Shown: positions 1-6,910, numbered from the stretch's first letter. The stretch: DNA of 7,239 bases from Rhodospirillaceae bacterium (GCA_016794075.1 JAEUKU010000091.1:1-7239); one strand, 5' to 3'. Numbers and translations: made by a program. Notes: generated from the letters alone by a model not told the origin.

Positions 1-2006
1 AGGTCGTCGGCGGAGACGAAGCTGAACTGCTCGAAGAACGGATGGCCCGGCGGCAGATCGGCGAACAGCTCGACCATGGTCTCGGCGATCTTGAAGCCCA
101 TCGCCATCAGCGCCGGCTTGAGGCCCTGCGCGTCGATCACCTGCATCAGCAGCTTGTTGTCGCGCAGCGAGTCCGCCTCGAAGACCGGACCGCGCGCGGT
201 GCCGAAGAGCAGGTTCTCCGCCACCGTCATGTTGCGGTTGTAGCGCGCCGGGTCAAACGGCTCGACCAGGTGGTTGACGTCCGGCTCCTCCAGGCGGCGA
301 TGGATCGCCGCGCGCGCCAGCAGGAACATGCTGGCGGTCTCCGGATTGCGGTCCGGATCGACGCGGCCGCGCAGGCCGAACTGGTAGAGATCGTCCTCCA
401 GGTCCACGACCGGCAGCAGCTCGATGATCCGGTGCAGCAGGCCGGTGGCGTTGCCGACGCCGGCGGCGCTGTAGTCGACCCATTCCGCATGCACGTCGAT
501 CTGGGGATTGCCGGAGCGCAGGGCCTCCGCCATGCGGCGCTCGTAGTGCTGCAGCGAGCGGCCCTCATAGGCCGCCGGGCGGATCGGCCGGTGCTTCAGG
601 CCGTAGGCCAGGTTCTCCAGGATCGTATGGGGGAAGAGATAGGTCTCGTCGCCGACATAGGAGATGTGCCGGCCGACGATGCCCTCCGGCAGATGGGCCA
701 AATCCGCATCGCCCCAGCGCAGGGTGCCGGCGCTGGGCGCCACCAGACGAGCCAGCACCAGGGCCAGCGATTCCTTGCCCGAATCGTTGCCGCCGAGGAT
801 CGCCACGTGGCCGTCGGCGGCGAGTTCGAAGCCGGCGTTGTCGAGCAGCCGCCCGCCGCCCTCGTCGCGCAGCGCGATGGCCTGCGCGACGATGCCGCCC
901 TCCGGCGCGACGCTCTCCTCGGTCAGGCGCTGCAACTCCGCCGGCAGCATGCCGGCGGGGGTGAACTGCTCGATCACCTGTTCGTAGCTGATCTGAACGG
1001 CCTGGCGCTGCTGGTCCCAGTCGATCAGCTCCTTCACCGGACTCGGCAGGTCCTTGTAGGCGCCGATCACCGCCACCAGCGAGCCGACGTCGAACCGCCC
1101 GGTCAGCGCCAGATAGCCGCCGATCAGGTAGAACAGGAACGGCGTCGTCTGCGACAGCATGTTGTTGATGTATTTGACGAAGAACTTGCGCTGATAGAGC
1201 TCGAAGCGGATCAGGAAGATCGTTTCCAGGCGATTGACGATGTCGGCGCGCTCGTAGTTCGAGGTGTCGTTGGAATGGATCTCCACCGTGCCGTCGACGC
1301 CCTCGGCGATGCGCCCGGCGAGTTGGCGCGCGGTGATCTGGCGCCGCCTTCCGAGCTCCAGGATGCGCCGGCGCAGCAGCGGGATGACGACCAGCTGCAC
1401 CGCCAGCACCACGATCGAGATGAGGCCGAGCCACACGCTCTGGATCATGATGAAGTAGAGCGCGGTCAGCGCCTGGCCGCCGAGAAAGGCCGGCGTGATA
1501 TAGGCGTCGCCGATGAAGCCGCCCAAGGGCTCCACCTCGTCCTTGATCATGGTCGCCACTTCCGCCTGCTTCACCTTGCGGAAATGGCTGATGGGAAAGC
1601 GCAGCACGCGGTCGTAGAGTTCGTAGCGCATGCGCCGCAGCATGCGCTCGCCGAGCCGGCCCTTCTCGGTGTTGACGAGCTGCTTCATCCAGCCGTTGAG
1701 CACCACGAAGAACAGGAAGGAAAAGCAGAGCGCCACCAGATAAGGCAGCCGCTCCAGGTCGAAGCCGGGGAACAGCGTCACCTCCGGCATGCCGAGGAAA
1801 TCGTAGGGGCCGACGGTGACGTTCAGGAACTTGGTGGTGTAGGCGCCGCCGTCGAAGGCCTCGCCCTGGATCGCCTGGTTGACGATCTGCTTGGGCAGGT
1901 CGAGGGAGATGAAGTAGAAGACCTGCGCGACGACGACGATGACCAGGATGATCGACTGGTCGCGCCAGGAATTGCGCCAGATGTAGCGAAACAGGGATTG
2001 TTCCAT
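1..2006 (-). CDS. Atypical ABC transporter, membrane domain fused to ATPase-like domain (partial, C-terminus off the left edge)
   Basis: The frame is open from the ATG at 2006-2004 to the window edge: 668 codons with no stop. An SD-like GAGGCGG lies just upstream of the start. Residues 1-330 look like a type-I ABC exporter membrane domain. Likely helices are about 18-36, 87-105, 172-190, 191-210, 284-302 and 304-322, with a roughly 50-residue loop between the first two and long polar cytoplasmic stretches between helices 2-3 and 4-5. An ATPase-like domain starts near residue 380. Its P-loop is GGNDSGKES (405-413), so Glu412 replaces the Ser/Thr that normally binds Mg. The Q-loop region reads YVGDETYLF (450-458), with Asp453 in the Gln position. 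It is followed by TILENLAYG (461-469), as in ordinary ABC exporters. About 130 residues later comes a second such segment, MTVAENLLFG (593-602). No LSGGQ-like signature or Walker B is seen before the edge. The gene is divergent from a glycosyltransferase cluster, which suggests export or sensing of a glycan. ABC membership is confident; active transport is not. Confidence 0.85.
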   Translation of the reverse strand, partial: MEQSLFRYIWRNSWRDQSIILVIVVVAQVFYFISLDLPKQIVNQAIQGEAFDGGAYTTKFLNVTVGPYDFLGMPEVTLFPGFDLERLPYLVALCFSFLFFVVLNGWMKQLVNTEKGRLGERMLRRMRYELYDRVLRFPISHFRKVKQAEVATMIKDEVEPLGGFIGDAYITPAFLGGQALTALYFIMIQSVWLGLISIVVLAVQLVVIPLLRRRILELGRRRQITARQLAGRIAEGVDGTVEIHSNDTSNYERADIVNRLETIFLIRFELYQRKFFVKYINNMLSQTTPFLFYLIGGYLALTGRFDVGSLVAVIGAYKDLPSPVKELIDWDQQRQAVQISYEQVIEQFTPAGMLPAELQRLTEESVAPEGGIVAQAIALRDEGGGRLLDNAGFELAADGHVAILGGNDSGKESLALVLARLVAPSAGTLRWGDADLAHLPEGIVGRHISYVGDETYLFPHTILENLAYGLKHRPIRPAAYEGRSLQHYERRMAEALRSGNPQIDVHAEWVDYSAAGVGNATGLLHRIIELLPVVDLEDDLYQFGLRGRVDPDRNPETASMFLLARAAIHRRLEEPDVNHLVEPFDPARYNRNMTVAENLLFGTARGPVFEADSLRDNKLLMQVIDAQGLKPALMAMGFKIAETMVELFADLPPGHPFFEQFSFVSADD

Positions 2007-2220
2007 TACCCGCCTCTATGCCCCGCGCGCGCCCGCCGGATTCGCCAGCCGGTCAGCCGCCCCCGCCTGCGACAATAGGCGGTGCGGCTTGGCGCCACAA
2101 GGCGGTGAGTCCTAAAAAGCTGCATGAAATCCGTGCCTTGGCGGCGTGGTGCGGCAGCGGAACACCGCCTGCCATCCCGAAACGGTCACGAAAACACGAC
2201 TTTTCACCGGGAAAAACCCT
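2007..2220. other. Divergent intergenic region between ABC gene and glycosyltransferase
   Basis: This 214-bp spacer separates two genes transcribed away from each other, so it should hold both promoters. The half near 2108-2220 is visibly richer in A/T than the genes. Besides the minus-strand promoter candidate it contains an imperfect hairpin: GGCAGCGG (2153-2160), loop AACA, then CCGCCTGCC (2165-2173) with one bulged C. A weak plus-strand -35/-10 pair (TTTTCA at 2201, CATACT at 2225) would place transcription start inside the assigned coding start. No convincing small gene is seen. Confidence 0.5.
2072..2100 (-). promoter_or_regulatory. Candidate sigma-70-type promoter for the ABC gene
   Basis: Read on the minus strand, TTGTGG (2100-2095) and TATTGT (2077-2072) are separated by exactly 17 bp. 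This matches the first three bases of the -35 consensus and four of six bases of the -10. Transcription would start near 2064 and leave a leader of about 58 nt before the ATG at 2006. The 8-bp palindrome TGGCGCCA (2090-2097) overlaps the -35 box and spacer, and AGGCGGTG occurs at 2077-2084 and again at 2100-2107, so an operator is possible. This is pattern matching only. Confidence 0.3.
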
Positions 2221-3549
2221 ATGTCATACTCCCCCCGCTCGCCGATGACTGGGGACAGGCGCGTGCCGAAGAACGATACCAAGAACCGGGACGCGCGCGT
2301 CCTCATCTATTCGCACGATACGTTCGGCCTGGGGCATCTGCGCCGCTGCCTGACGATCGCGCATTCCCTGGTCGACCAGAACAAGGACATGTCGGTCATC
2401 ATCCTGACCGGCTCGCCCATCATCGGCAGCTTCAACTTCCGCGCCCGCGTCGATTTCGTGCGCATCCCCGGCGTCATCAAGCTCCGCTCGGGCGACTACA
2501 CGCCCTTGAGCCTGTTGATCGACATCGACGAGACGCTGGCGATGCGCGATTCGATCATCCAGCACACCGCCGACATCTTCGATCCCGACATTTTCATCGT
2601 CGACAAGGAGCCCTTGGGCCTGCGCGGCGAGGTGGAGAAGACGCTGCGCATGCTGAAGGAGCGCGGCACGCATCTGGTGCTGGGCCTCAGGGATATCATG
2701 GACGATCCCGTCCACCTGATCCCCGAATGGGAGCGCAAGAAGGCGGTACCGGCCCTGCGCGACCTTTACGACTCGATCTGGGTCTACGGCCTGCCGCAGA
2801 TCTGCGATCCGCTGGAGGGCATCGAATTGCCGAAATCGGTGCGGCGCAAGATGACCTATACCGGCTACCTGCACCGCTCGCTGCCCCAGGGCACGCCGGC
2901 GCATTGGCAGCTGCAGAAGATCGAAGCGCCCTATCTGCTGGTGACGACCGGCGGCGGCGGCGACGGCGAGGACGTCATCGACTGGGTGCTGCGCGCCTAT
3001 GAGCACGACAAGGCGTTGCCCTATCCGGCGCTCCTCGTGCTCGGCCCCTTCATGCAATCCGACCGCCAGGCCGAATTCATCCAGCGCGCCAACAAGCTCG
3101 ACAAGGTCGAGGCCATCACGTTCGACGCGCAGATCGAGCATCTGATGGCGCGCGCCATCGGCGTCGTTGCCATGGGCGGCTACAACACCTTCTGCGAGAT
3201 CCTCTCCTTCGACAAGCGCGCGGTCATCGTGCCCCGGACCCAGCCGCGCATGGAGCAGTTCATCCGCGCCAAGCGGGCGGAGGAGCTCGGCCTCTCCTCG
3301 ATGCTGGAGGATGACGGCCAGCGCGACTGGAAACGCATGGCGACGGCGCTGCGCCAGCTGCCGCAGCAGGCGTTGCCGAGCGAGGTGGTGGTGCCGGGGC
3401 TGATGGATGGCTTGGAGAACGTCAACCGCCTGGTCGCCCAGGCGCTCGCCCGCGTGCGCAAGGCCGAGCGCGGCCCGGTGCGCAATGTCGGCGAACGCCA
3501 CCCCGGCACCAAGCCGCGCCTGCCGGTCGCCAGCCGCAAGGCGCGGTAG
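2221..3549 (+). CDS. Predicted glycosyltransferase, MurG-like GT-B fold (COG4671 type)
   Basis: This 442-residue cytoplasmic protein has no signal peptide or membrane segment. The N-terminal domain opens with RVLIYSHDTFGLGHLRRC (26-43). The G-x-GH-x-RR motif at the first strand-loop is typical of MurG-like and COG4671 predicted glycosyltransferases. The linker to the C-terminal domain has a Gly-rich loop, TTGGGGDG (242-249). The donor-nucleotide-binding half carries MGGYNTFCE (318-326) and a following R-x-EQ-x-x-RA segment (343-350), equivalent to the GG-x-x-T-x-x-E region of MurG. It probably transfers a sugar from a nucleotide donor; acceptor and sugar are unknown. The ATG at 2221 has CCGGGAAAAA 5-14 nt upstream. 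Alternatives are the ATG at 2245 and a GTG at 2263 preceded by GGGGACAGG; all precede the conserved core. The C-terminus ends in a basic, Pro/Arg-rich tail (about 417-442). It is a paralogue of the partial gene at 6942. Confidence 0.85.
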   Translation: MSYSPRSPMTGDRRVPKNDTKNRDARVLIYSHDTFGLGHLRRCLTIAHSLVDQNKDMSVIILTGSPIIGSFNFRARVDFVRIPGVIKLRSGDYTPLSLLIDIDETLAMRDSIIQHTADIFDPDIFIVDKEPLGLRGEVEKTLRMLKERGTHLVLGLRDIMDDPVHLIPEWERKKAVPALRDLYDSIWVYGLPQICDPLEGIELPKSVRRKMTYTGYLHRSLPQGTPAHWQLQKIEAPYLLVTTGGGGDGEDVIDWVLRAYEHDKALPYPALLVLGPFMQSDRQAEFIQRANKLDKVEAITFDAQIEHLMARAIGVVAMGGYNTFCEILSFDKRAVIVPRTQPRMEQFIRAKRAEELGLSSMLEDDGQRDWKRMATALRQLPQQALPSEVVVPGLMDGLENVNRLVAQALARVRKAERGPVRNVGERHPGTKPRLPVASRKAR

Positions 3550-3581
3550 GCACCAAGCGCAGTTCCATGGCATCCCGATGC

Positions 3582-3683
3582 CGTCATGCCCGGACCTGGT
3601 CCGGGCATCCACGAGTTTGCTTGGTTCAATCGCGATTGATGGATAGAAACTCGTGGATGCCAAGGACAAGCCTTGGCATGACG
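3582..3683. repeat. Compound palindromic intergenic repeat (nested hairpins)
   Basis: The outer ends pair: CGTCATGCC (3582-3590) with GGCATGACG (3675-3683). Inside lie a left hairpin with 11-bp arms (3586-3596 and 3598-3608), a right hairpin with 9-bp arms ATGCCAAGG/CCTTGGCAT (3657-3665 and 3671-3679), and a central stem with 12-bp arms (3607-3618 and 3647-3658). The central loop itself holds the perfect 14-bp palindrome TCAATCGCGATTGA (3626-3639). The segment can form a cruciform-like multi-stem fold in DNA or RNA. From general knowledge, elements with ends like CGTCATGCCCGG and GGCATCCACG are dispersed many times in alphaproteobacterial genomes; copy number here cannot be checked. No T-run follows, so it is not a classical terminator. 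Confidence 0.85.
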
Positions 3684-3699
3684 TCAATCATCTGATCGA

Positions 3700-4941
3700 G
3701 TGAATTCACCTGTGACCGGTCGCCTGATCTTCATCCTCAAAGGCTATCCGCGCCTGTCGGAAACCTTCATCGCGCAGGAGATTCGCGCGCTGGAGCAGCG
3801 CGGCCTGGTCATCGACATCGTGTCGCTGCGCTTCCCGACCGACAAGCAGGTGCATCCGGTGCATCGCGAGATCGGAGCCAAGGTCAGCTATCTGCCGGAA
3901 TACCTCTACCAGGAGCCGCTGCGCGTGCTGCGCGGGATGCTGAAGGCGATGGGCCGGCCCGGCTTCGGCCGCGCCTTCCGGCAATGGATCAGGGACCTGT
4001 GGCGCGACTTCAACCCGAACCGGGCGCGGCGCTTCGGCCAGGCCTGCGTGCTGGTGGCGGAGCTGCCGAAGGACGCGACGCGCCTGCATGCGCATTTCCT
4101 GCACACGCCGGCCTCGGCGACCTATTATGCGCATCTGATGACCGGCCTGCGCTGGAGCTGCTCGGCCCACGCCAAGGACATCTGGACCTCGCCCGACTGG
4201 GACAAGCGCGAGAAGCTGGCGACCATGGACTGGCTGGTGACCTGCACCCGCGACGGCTACGACCATCTGCGCGAGATCGCCGATTCCGCCGACCGCGACA
4301 AGGTGAACCTGGTCTATCACGGCCTCGATTTCAGGCGCTTCCCGGAGCCGCCGTCGAACAATCCAGCGCGTCAGGCGACGCCGCCGCTGCGCATCCTTTC
4401 GGTCGGTCGCGCGGTGCCGAAGAAGGGTTATCCCGACCTGCTGCAGGCCCTGGCATTGCTGCCGACCGAACTCGACTGGCATTTCCATCATATCGGCGGC
4501 GGGCCCGACCTCGACGCCCTGAAGAGCCTGGCGGAGACGCTGCAGATCGCCAGGCGCATCACCTGGCAGGGCGCCGCACCCCAGGAGCAGGTGCTCGATG
4601 CCTATCGCCGGGCCGATCTCTTCGTGCTGGCCAGCCGCATCGCCGAGGACGGCGACCGCGACGGCCTGCCCAATGTGCTGATGGAGGCGCAGAGCCAGCG
4701 GCTTTGCGTCATCGCCACGCGGCTGGCCGGGATCAGCGAGCTCATCCTGCACAAGGAGACCGGCTGGCTGGTGCTGCCCGAGGCGCCGGAGAACCTTTCC
4801 GCCGCGATCCTGCGGCTGGGGCGCGACGCCGGTCTGCGCGCGCAACTGGCCGAGGGCGGCTTCCAGCGCGTGCGCAGGGATTTCGCCATGGAGCGCGGTA
4901 TCGACGATCTGGCGCGGCGGTTCCGGGCGGACGGGCCATGA
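3700..4941 (+). CDS. Glycosyltransferase family 4-like, exopolysaccharide (WcaL/AmsK-like) type
   Basis: This 413-residue soluble GT-B protein probably adds a sugar to a lipid-linked or polysaccharide intermediate at the cytoplasmic side of the inner membrane. The N-terminal acceptor domain opens with RLIFILKGYPRLSETFIAQE (8-27); the YPRLSETF signature is characteristic of WcaL/AmsK/colanic-acid-type glycosyltransferases. SAHAKDIW (155-162) and CTRDGYDHL (182-190) follow in the family's usual order. The donor domain begins near ILSVGRAVPKKG (232-243). The E-x7-E element appears as DGLPNVLME (321-329), with Asp321 in place of the first Glu. The GTG at 3700 is the best start, with a second GTG at 3712; neither has a clear Shine-Dalgarno, and the palindromic repeat ends only 16 nt upstream. 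The stop overlaps the next gene's ATG (ATGA, 4938-4941), indicating translational coupling. Family is secure, substrate unknown. Confidence 0.9.
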   Translation: MNSPVTGRLIFILKGYPRLSETFIAQEIRALEQRGLVIDIVSLRFPTDKQVHPVHREIGAKVSYLPEYLYQEPLRVLRGMLKAMGRPGFGRAFRQWIRDLWRDFNPNRARRFGQACVLVAELPKDATRLHAHFLHTPASATYYAHLMTGLRWSCSAHAKDIWTSPDWDKREKLATMDWLVTCTRDGYDHLREIADSADRDKVNLVYHGLDFRRFPEPPSNNPARQATPPLRILSVGRAVPKKGYPDLLQALALLPTELDWHFHHIGGGPDLDALKSLAETLQIARRITWQGAAPQEQVLDAYRRADLFVLASRIAEDGDRDGLPNVLMEAQSQRLCVIATRLAGISELILHKETGWLVLPEAPENLSAAILRLGRDAGLRAQLAEGGFQRVRRDFAMERGIDDLARRFRADGP

Positions 4942-6077
4942 CCCGCATCCTGTTCTACGCGCCGCTGAAGCCGCCCGATCATCCGGTGCCGTCGGGCGAC
5001 CGCACGGTGGCGCGGCTGCTGTGGCGGGCGCTGGAACGGGCGGGGTTTGAACTCGAGCTGGCGAGCCGGCTGCGCGCGCGCCTCGCCGAACCGCTGCCGC
5101 TGGCCCAGGAAAGCCTGCGCATGAAGGCCTGGGGCGTCGCCGACCGGCGCATCGCCAAGCTGAAGGCGTTGCCGAAGAAGGAACGGCCGCGCGCCGTCTT
5201 CACCTATCACCTTTATTACAAGGCGGTGGATTGGATCGGTCCGCGCATCGCCGCGGCGCTCGACATTCCGTATCTGGTGGCGGAGGCGAGCCACGCGCCG
5301 AAGCGCGCCGCGGGTCCCTGGGCCTTCAACCATGCGGGCGCCGAGGCGGCGATCAAGACGGCGGATGCGATCTTCTGCCTCAATCCCGGCGACAAGCCTT
5401 GCCTGGCGGCGCTTGCGGAAAAATCGCGGCTCGTCGACCTGCCGCCCTTCCTCGACCTGCAGGAATTCGCCCCCCGCGTTCCGGACCGCCAGGCGGCGCG
5501 CATCGCGCTCGTCGACCGGCATGGTCTCGACATGAAACGACCCTGGCTGCTGGCGGTCGGCATGATGCGGCCGGGCGACAAGCTCGCATCCTACCGGGTG
5601 CTGGCCGAGGCGCTGCGCCGCGCGAAGCTCACGCGGCCGCTGCTGGTCGTCATCGGCGACGGTGCGGCGCGGGCGGAGGTCGAGGCGGCCCTTCGCGACG
5701 CGCCCTGCCCGGTGCGCTTCCTCGGCGCGCTGCCGCCGGGCGCGCTGATCGAGCCTTATGCCGCCGCCGATCTGCTGGTCTGGCCCGCCATCAACGAAGC
5801 CTTCGGCATGGCCCTGCTGGAGGCACAGGCCTGCGGCCTGCCGGTTCTGGCCGGCGCCTCCGGCGGCGTGCCGGGGATCGTCGCCGACGGCAAGACCGGA
5901 TTTCTCACGCCGCCGGGCGACGCAGCCGCCTTCGCCGCGGCACTGAAGTCGGCGCTGAGAGCCGATCTGCCGGCGATGGGCGCGGCGGCGCGGGCGAAGG
6001 TCATCCGCCGGCACGACCTGCCGGCGGCGGCGGCCACCCTGGCGCGCCGACTCGCCAAGCTCGGCGTCAAGCCGTAG
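4938..6077 (+). CDS. Glycosyltransferase family 4 (group 1)
   Basis: This 379-residue GT-B retaining-type glycosyltransferase starts at an ATG that overlaps the previous stop. The N-terminal domain begins MTRILFYAPLKPPDHPVPSGDRT-like, with a short Gly-containing loop (SGDR, 19-22) in the position where this family binds substrate. YLVAEASHAPKR (112-123) and a following CLNPGDK segment (147-153) mark the end of the acceptor domain. The C-terminal group-1 domain holds LLAVGMMRPGDK (204-215), VVIGDG (237-242), FLGALPP (261-267) and the canonical E-x7-E as EAFGMALLE (287-295), then ACGLPVLAGASGG (298-310). The protein is soluble and cytoplasmic. It probably acts directly after or before the enzyme encoded upstream on the same glycan, given the coupled translation. 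Donor and acceptor cannot be deduced. The same frame stays open upstream to 3984, but that part is out of frame with a solid gene and is not coding. Confidence 0.92.
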   Translation: MTRILFYAPLKPPDHPVPSGDRTVARLLWRALERAGFELELASRLRARLAEPLPLAQESLRMKAWGVADRRIAKLKALPKKERPRAVFTYHLYYKAVDWIGPRIAAALDIPYLVAEASHAPKRAAGPWAFNHAGAEAAIKTADAIFCLNPGDKPCLAALAEKSRLVDLPPFLDLQEFAPRVPDRQAARIALVDRHGLDMKRPWLLAVGMMRPGDKLASYRVLAEALRRAKLTRPLLVVIGDGAARAEVEAALRDAPCPVRFLGALPPGALIEPYAAADLLVWPAINEAFGMALLEAQACGLPVLAGASGGVPGIVADGKTGFLTPPGDAAAFAAALKSALRADLPAMGAAARAKVIRRHDLPAAAATLARRLAKLGVKP

Positions 6078-6082
6078 AAGGG
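6076..6082 (+). promoter_or_regulatory. Ribosome binding site of the histidine phosphatase gene
   Basis: AGAAGGG lies 5 nt before the ATG at 6088 and overlaps the stop codon of the preceding glycosyltransferase (6075-6077). It is the clearest Shine-Dalgarno in the plus-strand cluster and supports both the start choice and co-transcription with the upstream pair. Confidence 0.6.
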
Positions 6083-6087
6083 CGGCC

Positions 6088-6678
6088 ATGACCCGGATCG
6101 TCGTGCTGCGCCATGCGCCCACCGCCTGGAACCGCGGTCGGCGGCTGCAGGGCCGCACCGACGTGGCGCTGGACGAGGAGGGCGTCGCGGTCGCCGCGCG
6201 CTGGCGCCTCGATCCGGCCTGGACGGGATACCGCATTCTGGCCAGCCCGCTGCAACGGGCGCGGATGACGGCGCGGCTGCTGTTTCCCGATGCCGAGATC
6301 GGTATCGACAGCCGGCTGATCGAGATGGATTTCGGTGCCTGGGAAGGCAAGCGGCTCGCCGATCTGCGCGCCGATCCGACCGGCGACACGGCCCAACGCG
6401 AGGACATGGGCCTTGATTTCAGGGCGCCGCAGGGCGAGAGCCCGCGCGAGGTGCAGGCGCGGCTGCTGCCGCTGCTGCAGCGGCTGGCCGAGCTCGGGAG
6501 GCCGACGGTGCTGGTGACGCACAAGGCCGTCGGCCGCGCCCTCTATGCGCTCGCCAGCGGATGGCCCATGATCGGCAAGCCGCCGGTGAAGCTGCGGCCC
6601 AACTGCGCGCATGTGTATGCGCTGGAGGCGGACGGGATGCCGAGGATCGAGCAATTGAATGTGAGTCTGGAGGGGTGA
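6088..6678 (+). CDS. Histidine phosphatase family protein (phosphoglycerate mutase-like, GpmB/CobC type)
   Basis: This 196-residue protein is close to the usual size of small histidine phosphatases. Motifs appear in family order: LRHAPTAWN (7-15) with the phospho-accepting His9 and Arg8; SPLQRARMTA (53-62) with the second phosphate-binding Arg57; LIEMDFGAWEG (77-87) with the acid/base Glu79; and LVTHKAVGRAL (142-152) with His145. All catalytic residues are therefore present. The first motif is RHA rather than the commoner RHG, a known variation. The family removes phosphate from small molecules through a phosphohistidine intermediate; substrates range from phosphoglycerate and phosphosugars to alpha-ribazole phosphate. 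It starts 10 nt after the glycosyltransferase stop, so it is probably co-transcribed with it. A phosphosugar or sugar-phosphoglycerate substrate fits the context but is inference. It is likely cytoplasmic, with no signal peptide. Confidence 0.9.
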   Translation: MTRIVVLRHAPTAWNRGRRLQGRTDVALDEEGVAVAARWRLDPAWTGYRILASPLQRARMTARLLFPDAEIGIDSRLIEMDFGAWEGKRLADLRADPTGDTAQREDMGLDFRAPQGESPREVQARLLPLLQRLAELGRPTVLVTHKAVGRALYALASGWPMIGKPPVKLRPNCAHVYALEADGMPRIEQLNVSLEG

Positions 6679-6725
6679 ATGGCAGTGGGAAGAAAGCGCA
6701 GAAGTTGCGGCAATCTCGATGCGCC

Positions 6726-6910
6726 CCTTCCCCCCTTGCGGGGGAAGGTGGGGAAGGGGGGTGATGCAGCGCTGGGTTTCGCCTTAGAGAACTTTCGCTT
6801 CCTATCGCCTCCGGCGATGCGCGTCCGCAGGACGCGACCCCCCATCCGGCTTCGACTAGGCTCACTGCGTTCGCCAAGTCTCCGCTGCCTTCCCCCGCAA
6901 GGGGGGAAGG
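6726..6910. repeat. 185-bp inverted-repeat element with nested hairpins (MITE-like or REP-like)
   Basis: The two ends (6726-6748 and 6888-6910) are 23-bp exact reverse complements of each other, and each is itself a hairpin: CCTTCCCCC and GGGGGAAGG arms around a short loop. Inside, GGGGGGT (6756-6762) can pair with ACCCCCC (6837-6843), enclosing two more hairpins, ATCGCC-TCC-GGCGAT (6804-6818) and GCGTCC-GCA-GGACGC (6821-6835). Elements with terminal CCTTCCCCC/GGGGGAAGG are, from general knowledge, widely dispersed between genes in alphaproteobacteria. No transposase or obvious target-site duplication is seen. It fills most of the 263-bp gap between the phosphatase gene and the last gene. Confidence 0.8.

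Noticed and set aside
42..2078. 678-codon plus-strand open frame opposite the ABC gene
   Set aside because: It is codon-registered with the minus-strand gene, lacks recognisable domains, is rich in His/Gln/Arg/Asp typical of antisense of GC-rich coding DNA, and the opposite strand encodes clear helices and a P-loop.
2146..2220. Earlier GTG start for the first glycosyltransferase
   Set aside because: The added 25 residues look non-coding, the region is A/T-richer than the gene, and no ribosome site precedes the GTG.
2201..2230. Plus-strand promoter TTTTCA / CATACT
   Set aside because: Weak match with an 18-bp spacer, and it would start transcription downstream of the preferred ATG; mentioned only as an alternative.
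3586..3608. Strong hairpin after the first glycosyltransferase as an intrinsic terminator
   Set aside because: The stem is strong but the loop is a single base before fraying and no T-run follows; it is better explained as part of the compound repeat.
2224..3687. 487-codon minus-strand open frame opposite the first glycosyltransferase
   Set aside because: Antisense shadow of a well-supported gene; it also extends through the palindromic repeat and shows no protein family motif.
3984..4937. Upstream extension of the second GT4 gene, giving a 697-residue frame
   Set aside because: This portion overlaps the first GT4 gene in another frame and its translation is low-complexity Arg/Ala/Gly/Pro; homology-like sequence begins at the ATG at 4938.
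4602..6524. 640-codon minus-strand open frame across the GT4 and phosphatase genes
   Set aside because: It spans parts of three plus-strand genes with recognisable motifs; composition indicates a GC-driven antisense frame.
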